Assembly: GCA_024653215.1 (NCBI GenBank)
Contig: JANLFU010000009.1
Span: 43,399 to 107,398, forward strand
Origin: Candidatus Saccharicenans sp.
Lineage (GTDB): Bacteria > Acidobacteriota > Aminicenantia > Aminicenantales > Saccharicenantaceae
Length of the DNA stretch: 64,000 bases
Direction: 5' to 3'
Under the pieces are notes generated by a model. It was not told where the DNA came from. It saw only the letters and a program-made list of their open reading frames with translations, and did not search any database. Shown piece after piece: positions 8,370 through 16,707 of this stretch (position 1 is its first letter; every line of letters starts with the position of its first letter). Position numbers and translations under genes: made by a program.

Positions 8370-9224
8370 TCAATGGGAGAAAAAGCTTTTATACCTCTGA
8401 CCGACGCACTCGGCCATAAAAGCCACGCGGTTATCCGAGCCGGTGAGAACCAGTTCAACCTCGGTCTCACCGATCACCCAGCTCGAGCGGAACTCCACCA
8501 GGCCCGAGCCCAGGGCCCGGCCCCAGAATTCCTGCCGTTCCTGGAAGGTGGAATCATACCAGACGGTCTGGTCATCAACCGGCAGTCCGAACCTCTGCAC
8601 CAGGTAATTCTTGGCCTTGACGAAATCGTTGATGTAATAGTTGTTGTCGGTGAAGGTGTCCATCATGAAAAACCGGGCCGCGGTCAGCTCGCCCTGGATG
8701 AAAACATACTCCACCAGGCAACGGCGGTTCATGATTTCCCGCTGGTACTGGTAGACCTCCTGGCCGTCTGACCTGTCAACGCCCAGTGGTTCGCCTTCAA
8801 CCTCCAGCAGCTTCTGGGGCGGCATTCCCCAGAAATAGGCAAATTTCAGTTCCTGACTAAAATCCAGTTCACCCGGTTCGGCCACGCTCTCTCCGTTGTA
8901 GATCAGCCTGGCATTGACAGTGGGAAATAGCTTTCTCAGCGGCGGTTCCCAGACATATCCGGCCAGGGTTTTCTGCTTTTCCGGGTGATAATAGTAAACA
9001 AAAATCCAGTTGTGGCGGAACCTCACGGCACTGGCCTGGGCCAGGATGGCTCCCCGGGGGGCGCTGACCACCACCGGACTCCTGTCGCTGGGCTCCAGGT
9101 GCAGCCTGACCTCGGAAGTTATGACCTGGTACTTCCTGGGCTGGGCTAAAAGGGAACCGGACAGGAACAGGACCATCAGGAAAATCCCTGCGCCTAGCTT
9201 TCCGATTCCGGGTTTTTTCGACAT
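8370..9224 (-). CDS. Secreted SH3-like protein of unknown function
   Basis: A 284-residue protein that I do not recognise as a named family. It has a signal peptide (KLGAGIFLMVLFLSGSLLAQ) followed by a region resembling a bacterial SH3 domain (about residues 30-100: VITSEVRLHLEPSDRSPVVV, then GYVWEPPL). Such domains often bind cell-wall peptides. The remaining part (about 105-284) is rich in aromatic residues (VEYVFIQGEL, FFMMDTFTDNNYYINDF) and has no motif I can name. It is a single gene flanked by the repeat array on its 3' side and tRNA-Thr upstream. It probably acts in the periplasm or envelope; this is inferred only from the signal peptide. Confidence 0.68.
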   Translation of the reverse strand: MSKKPGIGKLGAGIFLMVLFLSGSLLAQPRKYQVITSEVRLHLEPSDRSPVVVSAPRGAILAQASAVRFRHNWIFVYYYHPEKQKTLAGYVWEPPLRKLFPTVNARLIYNGESVAEPGELDFSQELKFAYFWGMPPQKLLEVEGEPLGVDRSDGQEVYQYQREIMNRRCLVEYVFIQGELTAARFFMMDTFTDNNYYINDFVKAKNYLVQRFGLPVDDQTVWYDSTFQERQEFWGRALGSGLVEFRSSWVIGETEVELVLTGSDNRVAFMAECVGQRYKSFFSH

Positions 9225-9376
9225 GGCCTCTTTTACCCTTTCTTACGCCTCTGGAGCGCTGCGTTCGCCTCCAGCTTAAACCATCCCGGAACCAGGACAA
9301 TACCCCCTCCTGATGATTCGGGGGGTGAGATTTTTTAACCCTTAAAGGGTTGAAAAAAACTGATATAGGGAAGGAG

Positions 9377-9449
9377 AGCCAGCGAGAGGATTCGAACCTC
9401 CGACCCGCTGATTACGAATCAGCTGCTCTGCCGGCTGAGCTACGCTGGC
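9377..9449 (-). tRNA. tRNA-Thr (anticodon CGT)
   Basis: A full cloverleaf reads on the minus strand. The acceptor stem GCCAGCG/CGCTGGC, a D-arm with AGCTCAGCCGGC, the anticodon loop TTCGTAA (anticodon CGT, reading ACG) and the T-arm GGAGGTTCGAATCCTC are all present. No CCA is encoded. It is a single tRNA gene between the SH3-like gene and smc. Confidence 0.95.
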
Positions 9450-9472
9450 TTCGACAAGGGCTCAGGCAGAAG

Positions 9473-9502
9473 ATTATAGCACAGCCTTACGAACGGCGAC
9501 AA
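9473..9502 (-). promoter_or_regulatory. Promoter of tRNA-Thr
   Basis: On the minus strand TTGTCG (9497-9502) is followed after 18 bp by a perfect TATAAT (9473-9478). The tRNA 5' end lies 23 bp further, which fits a short leader removed by RNase P. Confidence 0.55.
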
Positions 9503-9686
9503 CGCTTCGGCCCTGGCCGCCGGCCCGGCCACAAAAAATCGGCTCCGCCCTTCAAAAACTCCCCATATTTGATTACAATACTCATCTTAAAGCCAGGCCC
9601 GGCTGGTGGTAGGAACTGAAGCTTCCGCGGCCAGGGACCAACCTCCAGGTAAGCAGCCGGCTCATTTCAGGAAGGAATAGCGCCAG

Positions 9687-12600
9687 ATGTTCATAAAGAA
9701 ACTGGAAGTTCAGGGCTTCAAATCTTTCCCCGAACGCACCAAGATCCTCTTCCATCCCGGTATCACGGCCATCGTCGGTCCCAACGGCACCGGCAAAAGC
9801 AACATCGTCGACGGCATCCTCTGGGTCCTGGGCGGGTTACGCCTTAAATCCGTCCGTGGCGACCGGACCGAGGACTTCATCTTCAACGGCAACGCCAAGC
9901 GTCCCCCGTTGAGCATGGCCGACGGCGTCATCACCCTGGGGAATGAAGAGGAGCTGGTTATCTCCCACCGGGTCTTCCGCTCGGGTGAAAGCGAGTACCG
10001 ACTGAACGGCAAGGCTGTTCGTCTGAAAGACATACAGGACGAGCTCTGGAAGCACTCCATCGGCGAGAAGGAATACTTCGTCATAGAACAGGGAGCCATT
10101 GGCTCCTTCGTCACTTCCAAGCCCCAGGAAAAGCGGGTGCTGATCGAGGAAGCGGCTGGCACCGCTTATTACAAGGACAAGAAGAGGCAGGCCCAGAACA
10201 AGCTGGAATCGAGCGAGCAGAACCTCATCCGCCTGGAAGACATCATCATCGAGGTTGAAAAATCCAAGAATTCCCTCTACCGCCAGGCCCTGGCCGCGGC
10301 CCGGGTCCGCCGGCTCCGGGAAAGACAGCGCGAGCTCACCACCCACCATTTTTACCGGCGGCTGAGGCAGCTGGAAAAGGCCCTGGAAGAAATCCAGGGA
10401 AGCCTCCAGGAAGCAGAAGCCAGGGAACAACAGACCCTGGAGGCCGTCCGGGAAAAAGAAAAGGAGCTGGCCAGGAAAAGAAAGGAGCTCTGGGACCTGG
10501 AAAAGCTGCTCAAGGACCGCCAGGAACGGACCTTCAGCCTTAAATCGCAGCTGTCGCGGCTCGAGGGTGAGATCGAGCGGGAAAGCAAGCGCCTGGAATA
10601 CCTGGAAACATCCCGGCAGAAGGCTGAGGCCGACCGGGTGGAGCTCCAGAACGAAATAAAAATCCTGGAAGAGGAAAAGGCCGGAATAGTGGCCAGGCTG
10701 GCTGAACTTCAGAAATCTCTGGAAGCCACCACCATCCAGGTTGAAGAAAAAAGGGCCATCCTGGACGAAGCGGCCAGGCTGACCGCGGCCGAGGAAGAGC
10801 TGCTGGCCGGGTTACGCCGCGAGCAGATGCAGAAAATCCAGGAAGCCACCGAAATCCGAAATAACTATTACCGCCTGGAAAAAGAACTGGAGCTGTTCCT
10901 CAAGCAGGCCGAAAAACTTGCCAGGGAGAAAGAAGATTACCTGGCCCAGAAGCAGCAGGTTGAAAATCGTCTGGCCGGCCTGAAAACCGAGCTTGAACAG
11001 GCTCACCAGGAAAAAGACCGGCTGCAGTCGGACCTGGCCGGGCTGAACGAGAACCTGAACAGGCTTAATGAAAAGCTGTCCACCCTGGAAGAGAATTTAT
11101 CCCGGCTCGGCCGTAAAATTGAAGAAGCAGGCCACCAGCTTCAGGCCCTGGAAAAGATAGCCGAGGTGGAGCGCGACTCGGCCGACCGCAACCCGGTGCC
11201 GGGAGCCCTGGGCTGGTTTTCCGAGCTGGTGGAAATCCCCGAAGAGGCCGCGGTCCTGTTCGACCTGTTCTGGAAAGAAGAAGCCCGGGCCCAGGCCTTT
11301 CTCCTGGAAAAATTCAAGGAGAATATACCGGCCGGAGACCGCCGCACCCTGCTCCTTCTGTCAGAAAAACCGGCCCACCAGGTTCCAGATAGCCTGCTTC
11401 ACGAGGACGGGGTCCTGGGCCTTCTGAAACAAAAGATCAAGGCCAGGGCTGGTCTGGAAAAATACACCTCTTCCCTGCCGGAGGCGGTCATAGTCAGGGA
11501 TGTACTGACCGCGGTCAGGCTCTGGGAGAAATATCCTGACTTTAACTTCATCACGGTCGGCGGCGATCTGCTCCAGTCATCGGGCCTGCTCAAGACCGGC
11601 CAGAAAAAAGAAGGTCTGTTCACTTTGGGACAGGAAAAAAGGCGCCTCCTGCAGGAGCTGCAGAACCTGGAAGCCGAGAAAGACCCACTTCTCAGAGAAA
11701 TTGAAGCCATAACCGGTGAGCGGTCCTCACTGGAGAGGAACCTGGAAGAGACCAGGAGCCGGCTGCTGGAAATCGAAAAGAAAATTTCCGACCTGGAACG
11801 GGAAAATAAGTTCGTTAACCTCGAGCTCCAGAAAGTCTCGACCGCTCTCGAAATCCTGGGCCAGGAAGAGAAAATCCAGCAGGAAGAAAAAGAGGCCCTG
11901 CGTCTTAAAAAAGAAGAAGCTCTCCAGGGGCTTCAGGCCATCGAGACCGGGCTCGAAGAAATAAAGCAGAAAATAAAAGAGAGAGAAGAGTCCCTGGGCC
12001 GGGCCAAGGAAAACCAGAAGGTCGAAGAAGAAAAGGCCTACCAGCTTCGCTCCGAATTCAACCTTCTCCAGGAAAAAATTAACGGCAGCCGGAGCAGCCT
12101 GCAGGCCCTGGAAAAGAGGCACCAGGCCATTACCTCCAAGCTGGGAGTCCTGGAGATGGAAGTTTATACCGGCCAGGAGGAAAAAGAACGGCTGGCCCGC
12201 CTGATCGAGGAGCTGAAGCAGAAGGCCGCCCAGCTCGAAATTGAGGCCCGGAAGGAAGAAGAGGAGCTCAGGGAACAGGACCGGAAGGTCCCCGACCTTC
12301 AGAAAGAGCTCGAGGAAATGGAAGCCGGCCTGCGGGAAATGCGGGACCGGGAAGAAAAAGCCCGCGAGGAAAAGACCAGGCTGGAAATCCGCCGGGCCGA
12401 GGTGGAAAGGGACCGGGTCAACCTGGAAGAGACCTGCTGGCAGGAGCTCAAGAAAAACCTGCTGGAACTGAGGCAGGAAATAGAAAGCGAGGGCCGGGAA
12501 GTCCAGCCGGGGGCGGCCGGCGAGGAGCCTGAACGTGGCCTGGCCGAAGAGGCCGAGGAAGTCGAGGAAGAACCGGCCGAAGGCGCCGAAGAAAAAGTTG

Positions 12601-13475
12601 AAGAAAAGGCCGCAGAAAAGGCGGAAGAAAAGCCCCGGGAAAGAAGACGGGGCAAGCCGCCGGTGCCGGCCCGGGAGCTGAGCGACGAAGACCTGGAAAA
12701 AGAGCTGGAGGCCATCCGCGACGCCCTGCAGCGCCTGCGCCAGGTCAACATGATGGCCGAGGAAGAATACCTGGAGCAGAAAAAGAGGTACGATTTTCTA
12801 ATCCAGCAACGGCAGGACCTGCGCGATTCCATCAATTCCACCCAGGAAGCCATCAAAAAAATAGACGAGGAAAGCAAGAACCAGTTCCTCAAGGCCCTGG
12901 AAGAGGTCAACAAGAACTTCCAGGAAATCTTTGCCCTGCTCTTCCGCGGGGGCACGGCCGAGGTCAAGCTGCTGGAACCGGACAACCCGCTGGAAAGCGG
13001 GGTGGAAATAGTGGCCCAGCCGCCCGGAAAGAGGGTGCAGAACCTGACCCTGCTCTCGGGCGGCGAAAAATCGCTGACCAGCCTGGCCTTCCTGTTCGCC
13101 CTTTTCCGCTACAAGCCTTCGCCGTTCTGCATCCTGGACGAGGTCGATGCCGCCCTGGACGAGGTCAACCTGGGCCGGTTCCTGAACCTGATGAAGGCCA
13201 TCAAGCACCAGACCCAGTTCATCATCATTACCCACAACTACAAGACCATGGAAGTGGCCGATTACATCTATGGCACGACCATGGAAGAGCCCAACGTCAC
13301 CCGGGTCTATTCGGTCAAGATGGAGAGAAAAGAGGCCGCCAGCCCGGAAGAAGGCCCGGAAACCGGCAACGGCCCGGACGCTGAACCAGAACCAGGACAA
13401 CCAGCCCAGAAGCTTCTGCCCAGAACTTCCGAAGACGAGATTGAGCCGCTGGAAGAAACCAAGGAAGAGTCCTGA
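9687..13475 (+). CDS. smc: Chromosome segregation ATPase SMC
   Basis: Ring-forming ATPase of the bacterial condensin complex, which compacts and separates chromosomes. The N-terminal head has the P-loop GPNGTGKSNIVDG (from about residue 31). Long coiled coils flank a hinge at about 500-660 (PGALGWFSELVEIPEEAAVL, later VGGDLLQSSGLLKTG). The C-terminal head has the ABC signature LLSGGEKSLTSLAFLFALF (about 1122) and Walker B PFCILDEVDAALDEVN. At 1262 residues it is longer than the usual 1150-1190. The extra length is a Glu/Ala/Lys-rich low-complexity insert at about 944-991 in the second coiled coil and an acidic, proline-rich tail of about 50 residues. AGGAAGGA precedes the ATG. ScpA and ScpB are not in this window. 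Confidence 0.96.
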   Translation: MFIKKLEVQGFKSFPERTKILFHPGITAIVGPNGTGKSNIVDGILWVLGGLRLKSVRGDRTEDFIFNGNAKRPPLSMADGVITLGNEEELVISHRVFRSGESEYRLNGKAVRLKDIQDELWKHSIGEKEYFVIEQGAIGSFVTSKPQEKRVLIEEAAGTAYYKDKKRQAQNKLESSEQNLIRLEDIIIEVEKSKNSLYRQALAAARVRRLRERQRELTTHHFYRRLRQLEKALEEIQGSLQEAEAREQQTLEAVREKEKELARKRKELWDLEKLLKDRQERTFSLKSQLSRLEGEIERESKRLEYLETSRQKAEADRVELQNEIKILEEEKAGIVARLAELQKSLEATTIQVEEKRAILDEAARLTAAEEELLAGLRREQMQKIQEATEIRNNYYRLEKELELFLKQAEKLAREKEDYLAQKQQVENRLAGLKTELEQAHQEKDRLQSDLAGLNENLNRLNEKLSTLEENLSRLGRKIEEAGHQLQALEKIAEVERDSADRNPVPGALGWFSELVEIPEEAAVLFDLFWKEEARAQAFLLEKFKENIPAGDRRTLLLLSEKPAHQVPDSLLHEDGVLGLLKQKIKARAGLEKYTSSLPEAVIVRDVLTAVRLWEKYPDFNFITVGGDLLQSSGLLKTGQKKEGLFTLGQEKRRLLQELQNLEAEKDPLLREIEAITGERSSLERNLEETRSRLLEIEKKISDLERENKFVNLELQKVSTALEILGQEEKIQQEEKEALRLKKEEALQGLQAIETGLEEIKQKIKEREESLGRAKENQKVEEEKAYQLRSEFNLLQEKINGSRSSLQALEKRHQAITSKLGVLEMEVYTGQEEKERLARLIEELKQKAAQLEIEARKEEEELREQDRKVPDLQKELEEMEAGLREMRDREEKAREEKTRLEIRRAEVERDRVNLEETCWQELKKNLLELRQEIESEGREVQPGAAGEEPERGLAEEAEEVEEEPAEGAEEKVEEKAAEKAEEKPRERRRGKPPVPARELSDEDLEKELEAIRDALQRLRQVNMMAEEEYLEQKKRYDFLIQQRQDLRDSINSTQEAIKKIDEESKNQFLKALEEVNKNFQEIFALLFRGGTAEVKLLEPDNPLESGVEIVAQPPGKRVQNLTLLSGGEKSLTSLAFLFALFRYKPSPFCILDEVDAALDEVNLGRFLNLMKAIKHQTQFIIITHNYKTMEVADYIYGTTMEEPNVTRVYSVKMERKEAASPEEGPETGNGPDAEPEPGQPAQKLLPRTSEDEIEPLEETKEES

Positions 13476-14053
13476 GGTTTTTTAGGAGCTCACCGGCCTT
13501 CCCGCCCTGAGAAATATCTTCTTGCCTGTCCCAGGGTTGCCGGAAAAGATGTTTTATTCATACCTCTCTGGTTATCGGCTCTTTTTTGCATTTCAATCGT
13601 TATAATAAACCAGCCAAGGATTGATGAGGGCGCCGTTTATTTTTCGCATAAATACTTCTGTTTTTATTTGCCTCAAAAATTGAATCAACTTATTTTTGAT
13701 CACACTAATAAAAATGCTTTTGCCCCACCGGAAAATCTACTGATTATCTTGTATCTTTCTCCAACCCCATGATCGACACCGGACCTGAACGCCTTCGCTC
13801 GCGATACTGATGATCTTCCCATTCTCGCTTCCTCAAAAATACCCCCCGACCTGCCCCCGTACCTACTCTAAACACTCTCCCATCCCCGGGATCTGGCCTC
13901 AACCGGAAATAACAAATACTTTGACTGAACCCGTGGCTTTAAGATAATATCAGCTACGATGTTTTCGTTAACAGGTTTCGGGTTCCTATTGCCTCTTCCC
14001 GACCCGAACCTCTCCGCATCCTGCCTTAACCTTAAAATCCACGAGGAGGCCGC
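13476..14053. other. Intergenic gap of 578 bp, no gene seen
   Basis: This lies between smc and the symporter gene. The first part after smc is AT-rich, the middle is mixed, and the end carries the symporter's ribosome site (GAGGAGG about 14,043). I see no tRNA, no strong hairpin and no coding frame. It presumably contains the promoter of the symporter gene. Confidence 0.5.
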
Positions 14054-15523
14054 ATGACCTTTTATCTCTACATCATCCTGGGTTATCTCCTGGTTCTAAC
14101 CGTCATTAACTTCCTCCGGGCTAAAAAGGTAAAAAGCCAGGAGGATTTCATGGTGGCCGGCCGCAAGCTCAAGTGGTCGGTCATGGTCTTTACCCTGATC
14201 TGCACCTGGATCGGCTCGGGCACCTTCATCTCCGGGGCGGAATTCGCCTCCAAGGCCGGGTTTTCGGCCCTGTGGCTGGCCGCCGGGGCCTGGGTGGGCA
14301 TCATCATCATCTACTTCCTGGCCGCCAAGATCCAGACCTTCGGCCAGTACACCATCGGCGATATACTGGAAGTCAGGTACGGCCCCCTGGCCCGGCTGTT
14401 CGGGGCTATCGCCCTGGTGATTTCCTTCACGGCTATCGTTTCCTACCAGTTCGTGGCCGGTGGCTTCATCCTGAACGTGGCCACCGACGGGGCCATCTCC
14501 GATAAGATGGGGATTTACCTGGCGGCCACCTTCGTCATCCTGTTCACCGCCCTGGGCGGGATGGTGGCCGTGGCCTACACCGACCTGCCCAACGGGATAA
14601 TCATCGTCCTGGCCTGCCTGCTGTCGGTGCCCTTTGTCTACGCCGCGGCCGGCGGCCTGAGCGGGGCCCAGGCCAGCCTATCGCCTGGTTATTTTGCCGT
14701 GGTCAACGAGCAATTTGGGGCTAACCCCACCCTCAAGGCCTTAGGCTACTTTTTATCGACCATGTTCCTGCTGCTGGGTGTCCAGAGCATGTACCAGAAG
14801 TTCTACAGCGCCCGCAGCCCGAAGGATGCCAAGAAGGCGGTGGTCTTCTGGACCATCGGTACGGTCTTCGTGGAAACGGTGGTGGTTATCATCGCCGTTT
14901 TTTCCTACAGCATGTTCAAGGACCAGATTAACCTCAGCATTCCCAAGGAAGGCGGCAAGGTGGTGCTGCTGGCAGCCCGCAACCTGGTGCCGCCGCCCAT
15001 CGGCGTGCTGCTGCTGGGCGCGGCCTGCGCCGTGGTCATTTCCACCGGGATGAATTACCTCCTCTCCCCTTCCAGTAACCTCATCCGCGACATCTATCAG
15101 AGGTTCATCAACCGCTCGGCCGACGACCGCAAGCTGGTAGCCCTGCAGAAGCTGTTCATCGTCATCATCGGGGTTATCGCCTTCTTCTTCGCCCTGCGCC
15201 TGAAATCGGTCCTGGAAATGAGTTACTTCGCCTATACGATTTATGGCGTGGCCATCACCCCGGCCCTGATCGCCGCTCTGGCCTGGAAGAGGGCCACCAA
15301 GGCCGGCGGGCTGGCTTCCATCATCTCCGGCACGGTGGTCAGCGTCGGGATGAAAGTCCTGGCCGAGGTTCTGCCGCCGGAGAAAGTCCCGGAAGGTGAC
15401 CCCTGGGGCATTCCGCTGATTTTTCCGGCCCTGGCTGTTTCTTTGCTGAGCCTGGTCGTGGTCAGTCTTCTGACCAAAAAGCCAAAGGAAGAGGAACTGG
15501 CCACTTTCTTTCCGAAAAAATGA
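14054..15523 (+). CDS. Sodium:solute symporter (SSS family)
   Basis: A 489-residue inner-membrane transporter with about 13 hydrophobic segments. The conserved SSS features are visible: YIILGYLLVL at the start, FMVAGRKLKWSVMVFTLICTW followed by IGSGTFISGAEFASKAG (the Na+ site region in the first repeat), and QFVAGGFILN. The C-terminus is short and charged (KKPKEEELATFFPKK). The family moves sugars, amino acids, pantothenate or carboxylates using the sodium gradient. The substrate cannot be read from the sequence. GAGGAGG precedes the ATG. The next gene, a histone-deacetylase-like amidohydrolase, starts 10 bp downstream, so the two are co-transcribed. The pair could import and then deacetylate an acetylated compound, which is inference. 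Confidence 0.9.
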   Translation: MTFYLYIILGYLLVLTVINFLRAKKVKSQEDFMVAGRKLKWSVMVFTLICTWIGSGTFISGAEFASKAGFSALWLAAGAWVGIIIIYFLAAKIQTFGQYTIGDILEVRYGPLARLFGAIALVISFTAIVSYQFVAGGFILNVATDGAISDKMGIYLAATFVILFTALGGMVAVAYTDLPNGIIIVLACLLSVPFVYAAAGGLSGAQASLSPGYFAVVNEQFGANPTLKALGYFLSTMFLLLGVQSMYQKFYSARSPKDAKKAVVFWTIGTVFVETVVVIIAVFSYSMFKDQINLSIPKEGGKVVLLAARNLVPPPIGVLLLGAACAVVISTGMNYLLSPSSNLIRDIYQRFINRSADDRKLVALQKLFIVIIGVIAFFFALRLKSVLEMSYFAYTIYGVAITPALIAALAWKRATKAGGLASIISGTVVSVGMKVLAEVLPPEKVPEGDPWGIPLIFPALAVSLLSLVVVSLLTKKPKEEELATFFPKK

Positions 15524-15533
15524 ACCGGAGCGG

Positions 15534-16577
15534 ATGAAAACAGGAATTGTTTTCAGCAAACGCTTCGCCCTGCACCAGATGGGCGAAGAGCACATAGAAA
15601 GCCCGCTGCGGATTATCGCCCTGCACGAACTCCTGGAGAAGAAGCTCAAGCCTGGATTTCCCATCATCGAACCCCGGCCGGCCAGCCGCGAAGAAATCGA
15701 ACTGGTCCACCTCAGGGAATACGTGGACTTTCTGGCAGAAACGGCCGGCCAGGATTCCTACTTCCCGTTTGACCCCGACACCATTGCCGGCCCTCATACC
15801 TTTGAGGCGGCCTGCCTGGCCGCCGGGGCCGGGCTGGCCGCCGCCGACCTCATCCTGGAAGGCAAGCTGGACAACGCCTTCGCCCTGGTCCGGCCGCCCG
15901 GGCACCATGCCGAAGCTCACCGGCCGATGGGTTTCTGCTTTTTCAACAACATCGCCATCACCGCCGAGTACCTCCGGCGCCGGAAAGGAATCAAGAAAAT
16001 CCTGGTGGTCGACTGGGACCTCCACCACGGCAACGGCACCCAGAAGACCTTTTACGACACCCCGGAGGTCCTTTATATCTCCCTCCACCAGAGCCCGCTT
16101 TTCCCGGGCACCGGATCGGCCGCCGAGGTCGGGGAAAAAGAAGGTCTGGGTTATAACCTGAACCTGCCGCTCAGGGCTGGCAAGTCCGATGAAGATTATC
16201 TTTTCATTTTCCAGAAAGTCATCTGGCCGGTGGCCGAGAGCTATCAGCCGGAGTTTGTCCTGGTCTCAGCCGGTTTTGACATCATGAAGTGGGACCCCCT
16301 GGGGCGGATGGAACTTTCAGCCGAGGGCTGCGGTGATATCAGCCAGGTTTTGAGCGAGATTGCCGGGCGCTGGGCCTCGGGCCGCCAGGTAGTCTTCCTG
16401 GAAGGTGGCTATAACCTGAAGGAGCTAAAGGAGGGCGTGGAAGAGGTCTGCCTGAGGCTCAGCGGGGCTAAACGCCGCCAGCTGCCCGATATCCCCTGTC
16501 CCCCGGGCCTGGCCGAGGAAATAAGGCCCTATCTAAAGATTTTTCGAAATTACTGGAAGGAAATACCTGAGGTTTAG
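15534..16577 (+). CDS. Histone-deacetylase superfamily amidohydrolase (AcuC/acetylpolyamine type)
   Basis: Zinc-dependent deacetylase of the arginase/deacetylase fold, 347 residues. Family motifs are intact: RPPGHHAEAHRPMGFCFFNN (the catalytic His pair), VVDWDLHHGNGTQ (zinc ligands Asp and His), SAGFDIMKWDPLG (zinc ligand Asp) and FLEGGYNL (the glycine-rich tyrosine loop). Bacterial members remove acetyl groups from polyamines, small molecules or acetyl-lysine on proteins such as acetyl-CoA synthetase. No acs gene is nearby, so AcuC function is not supported by context. It starts 10 bp after the symporter gene in the same operon. Confidence 0.92.
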   Translation: MKTGIVFSKRFALHQMGEEHIESPLRIIALHELLEKKLKPGFPIIEPRPASREEIELVHLREYVDFLAETAGQDSYFPFDPDTIAGPHTFEAACLAAGAGLAAADLILEGKLDNAFALVRPPGHHAEAHRPMGFCFFNNIAITAEYLRRRKGIKKILVVDWDLHHGNGTQKTFYDTPEVLYISLHQSPLFPGTGSAAEVGEKEGLGYNLNLPLRAGKSDEDYLFIFQKVIWPVAESYQPEFVLVSAGFDIMKWDPLGRMELSAEGCGDISQVLSEIAGRWASGRQVVFLEGGYNLKELKEGVEEVCLRLSGAKRRQLPDIPCPPGLAEEIRPYLKIFRNYWKEIPEV

Positions 16578-16640
16578 GGCAATTTAGATGACAGGCGTCA
16601 TCCAGAATAGACACCCCGCCGGGTCCTGATTGCCCATTTT
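16577..16640 (+). terminator. Possible terminator after the deacetylase gene
   Basis: GGGCAAT (16577-16583) can pair with ATTGCCC (16629-16635), enclosing a second hairpin GATGAC-AGGC-GTCATC (16587-16602). The stem is followed by ATTTTCCCC. It starts at the last base of the stop codon. The interior is long for a classic intrinsic terminator. Confidence 0.4.
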
Positions 16641-16707
16641 CCCCTGTTAATTTGGACCCAAAACTGGCACAAATTATGCAGTAATCATGGGTGTAAAGGA
16701 GTTTAAG

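Noticed and set aside
9331..9357. Palindrome AACCCTTAAAGGGTT flanked by T- and A-runs, as terminator of tRNA-Thr
   Set aside because: On either strand the T-run comes before the hairpin and the A-run after it, the reverse of an intrinsic terminator.
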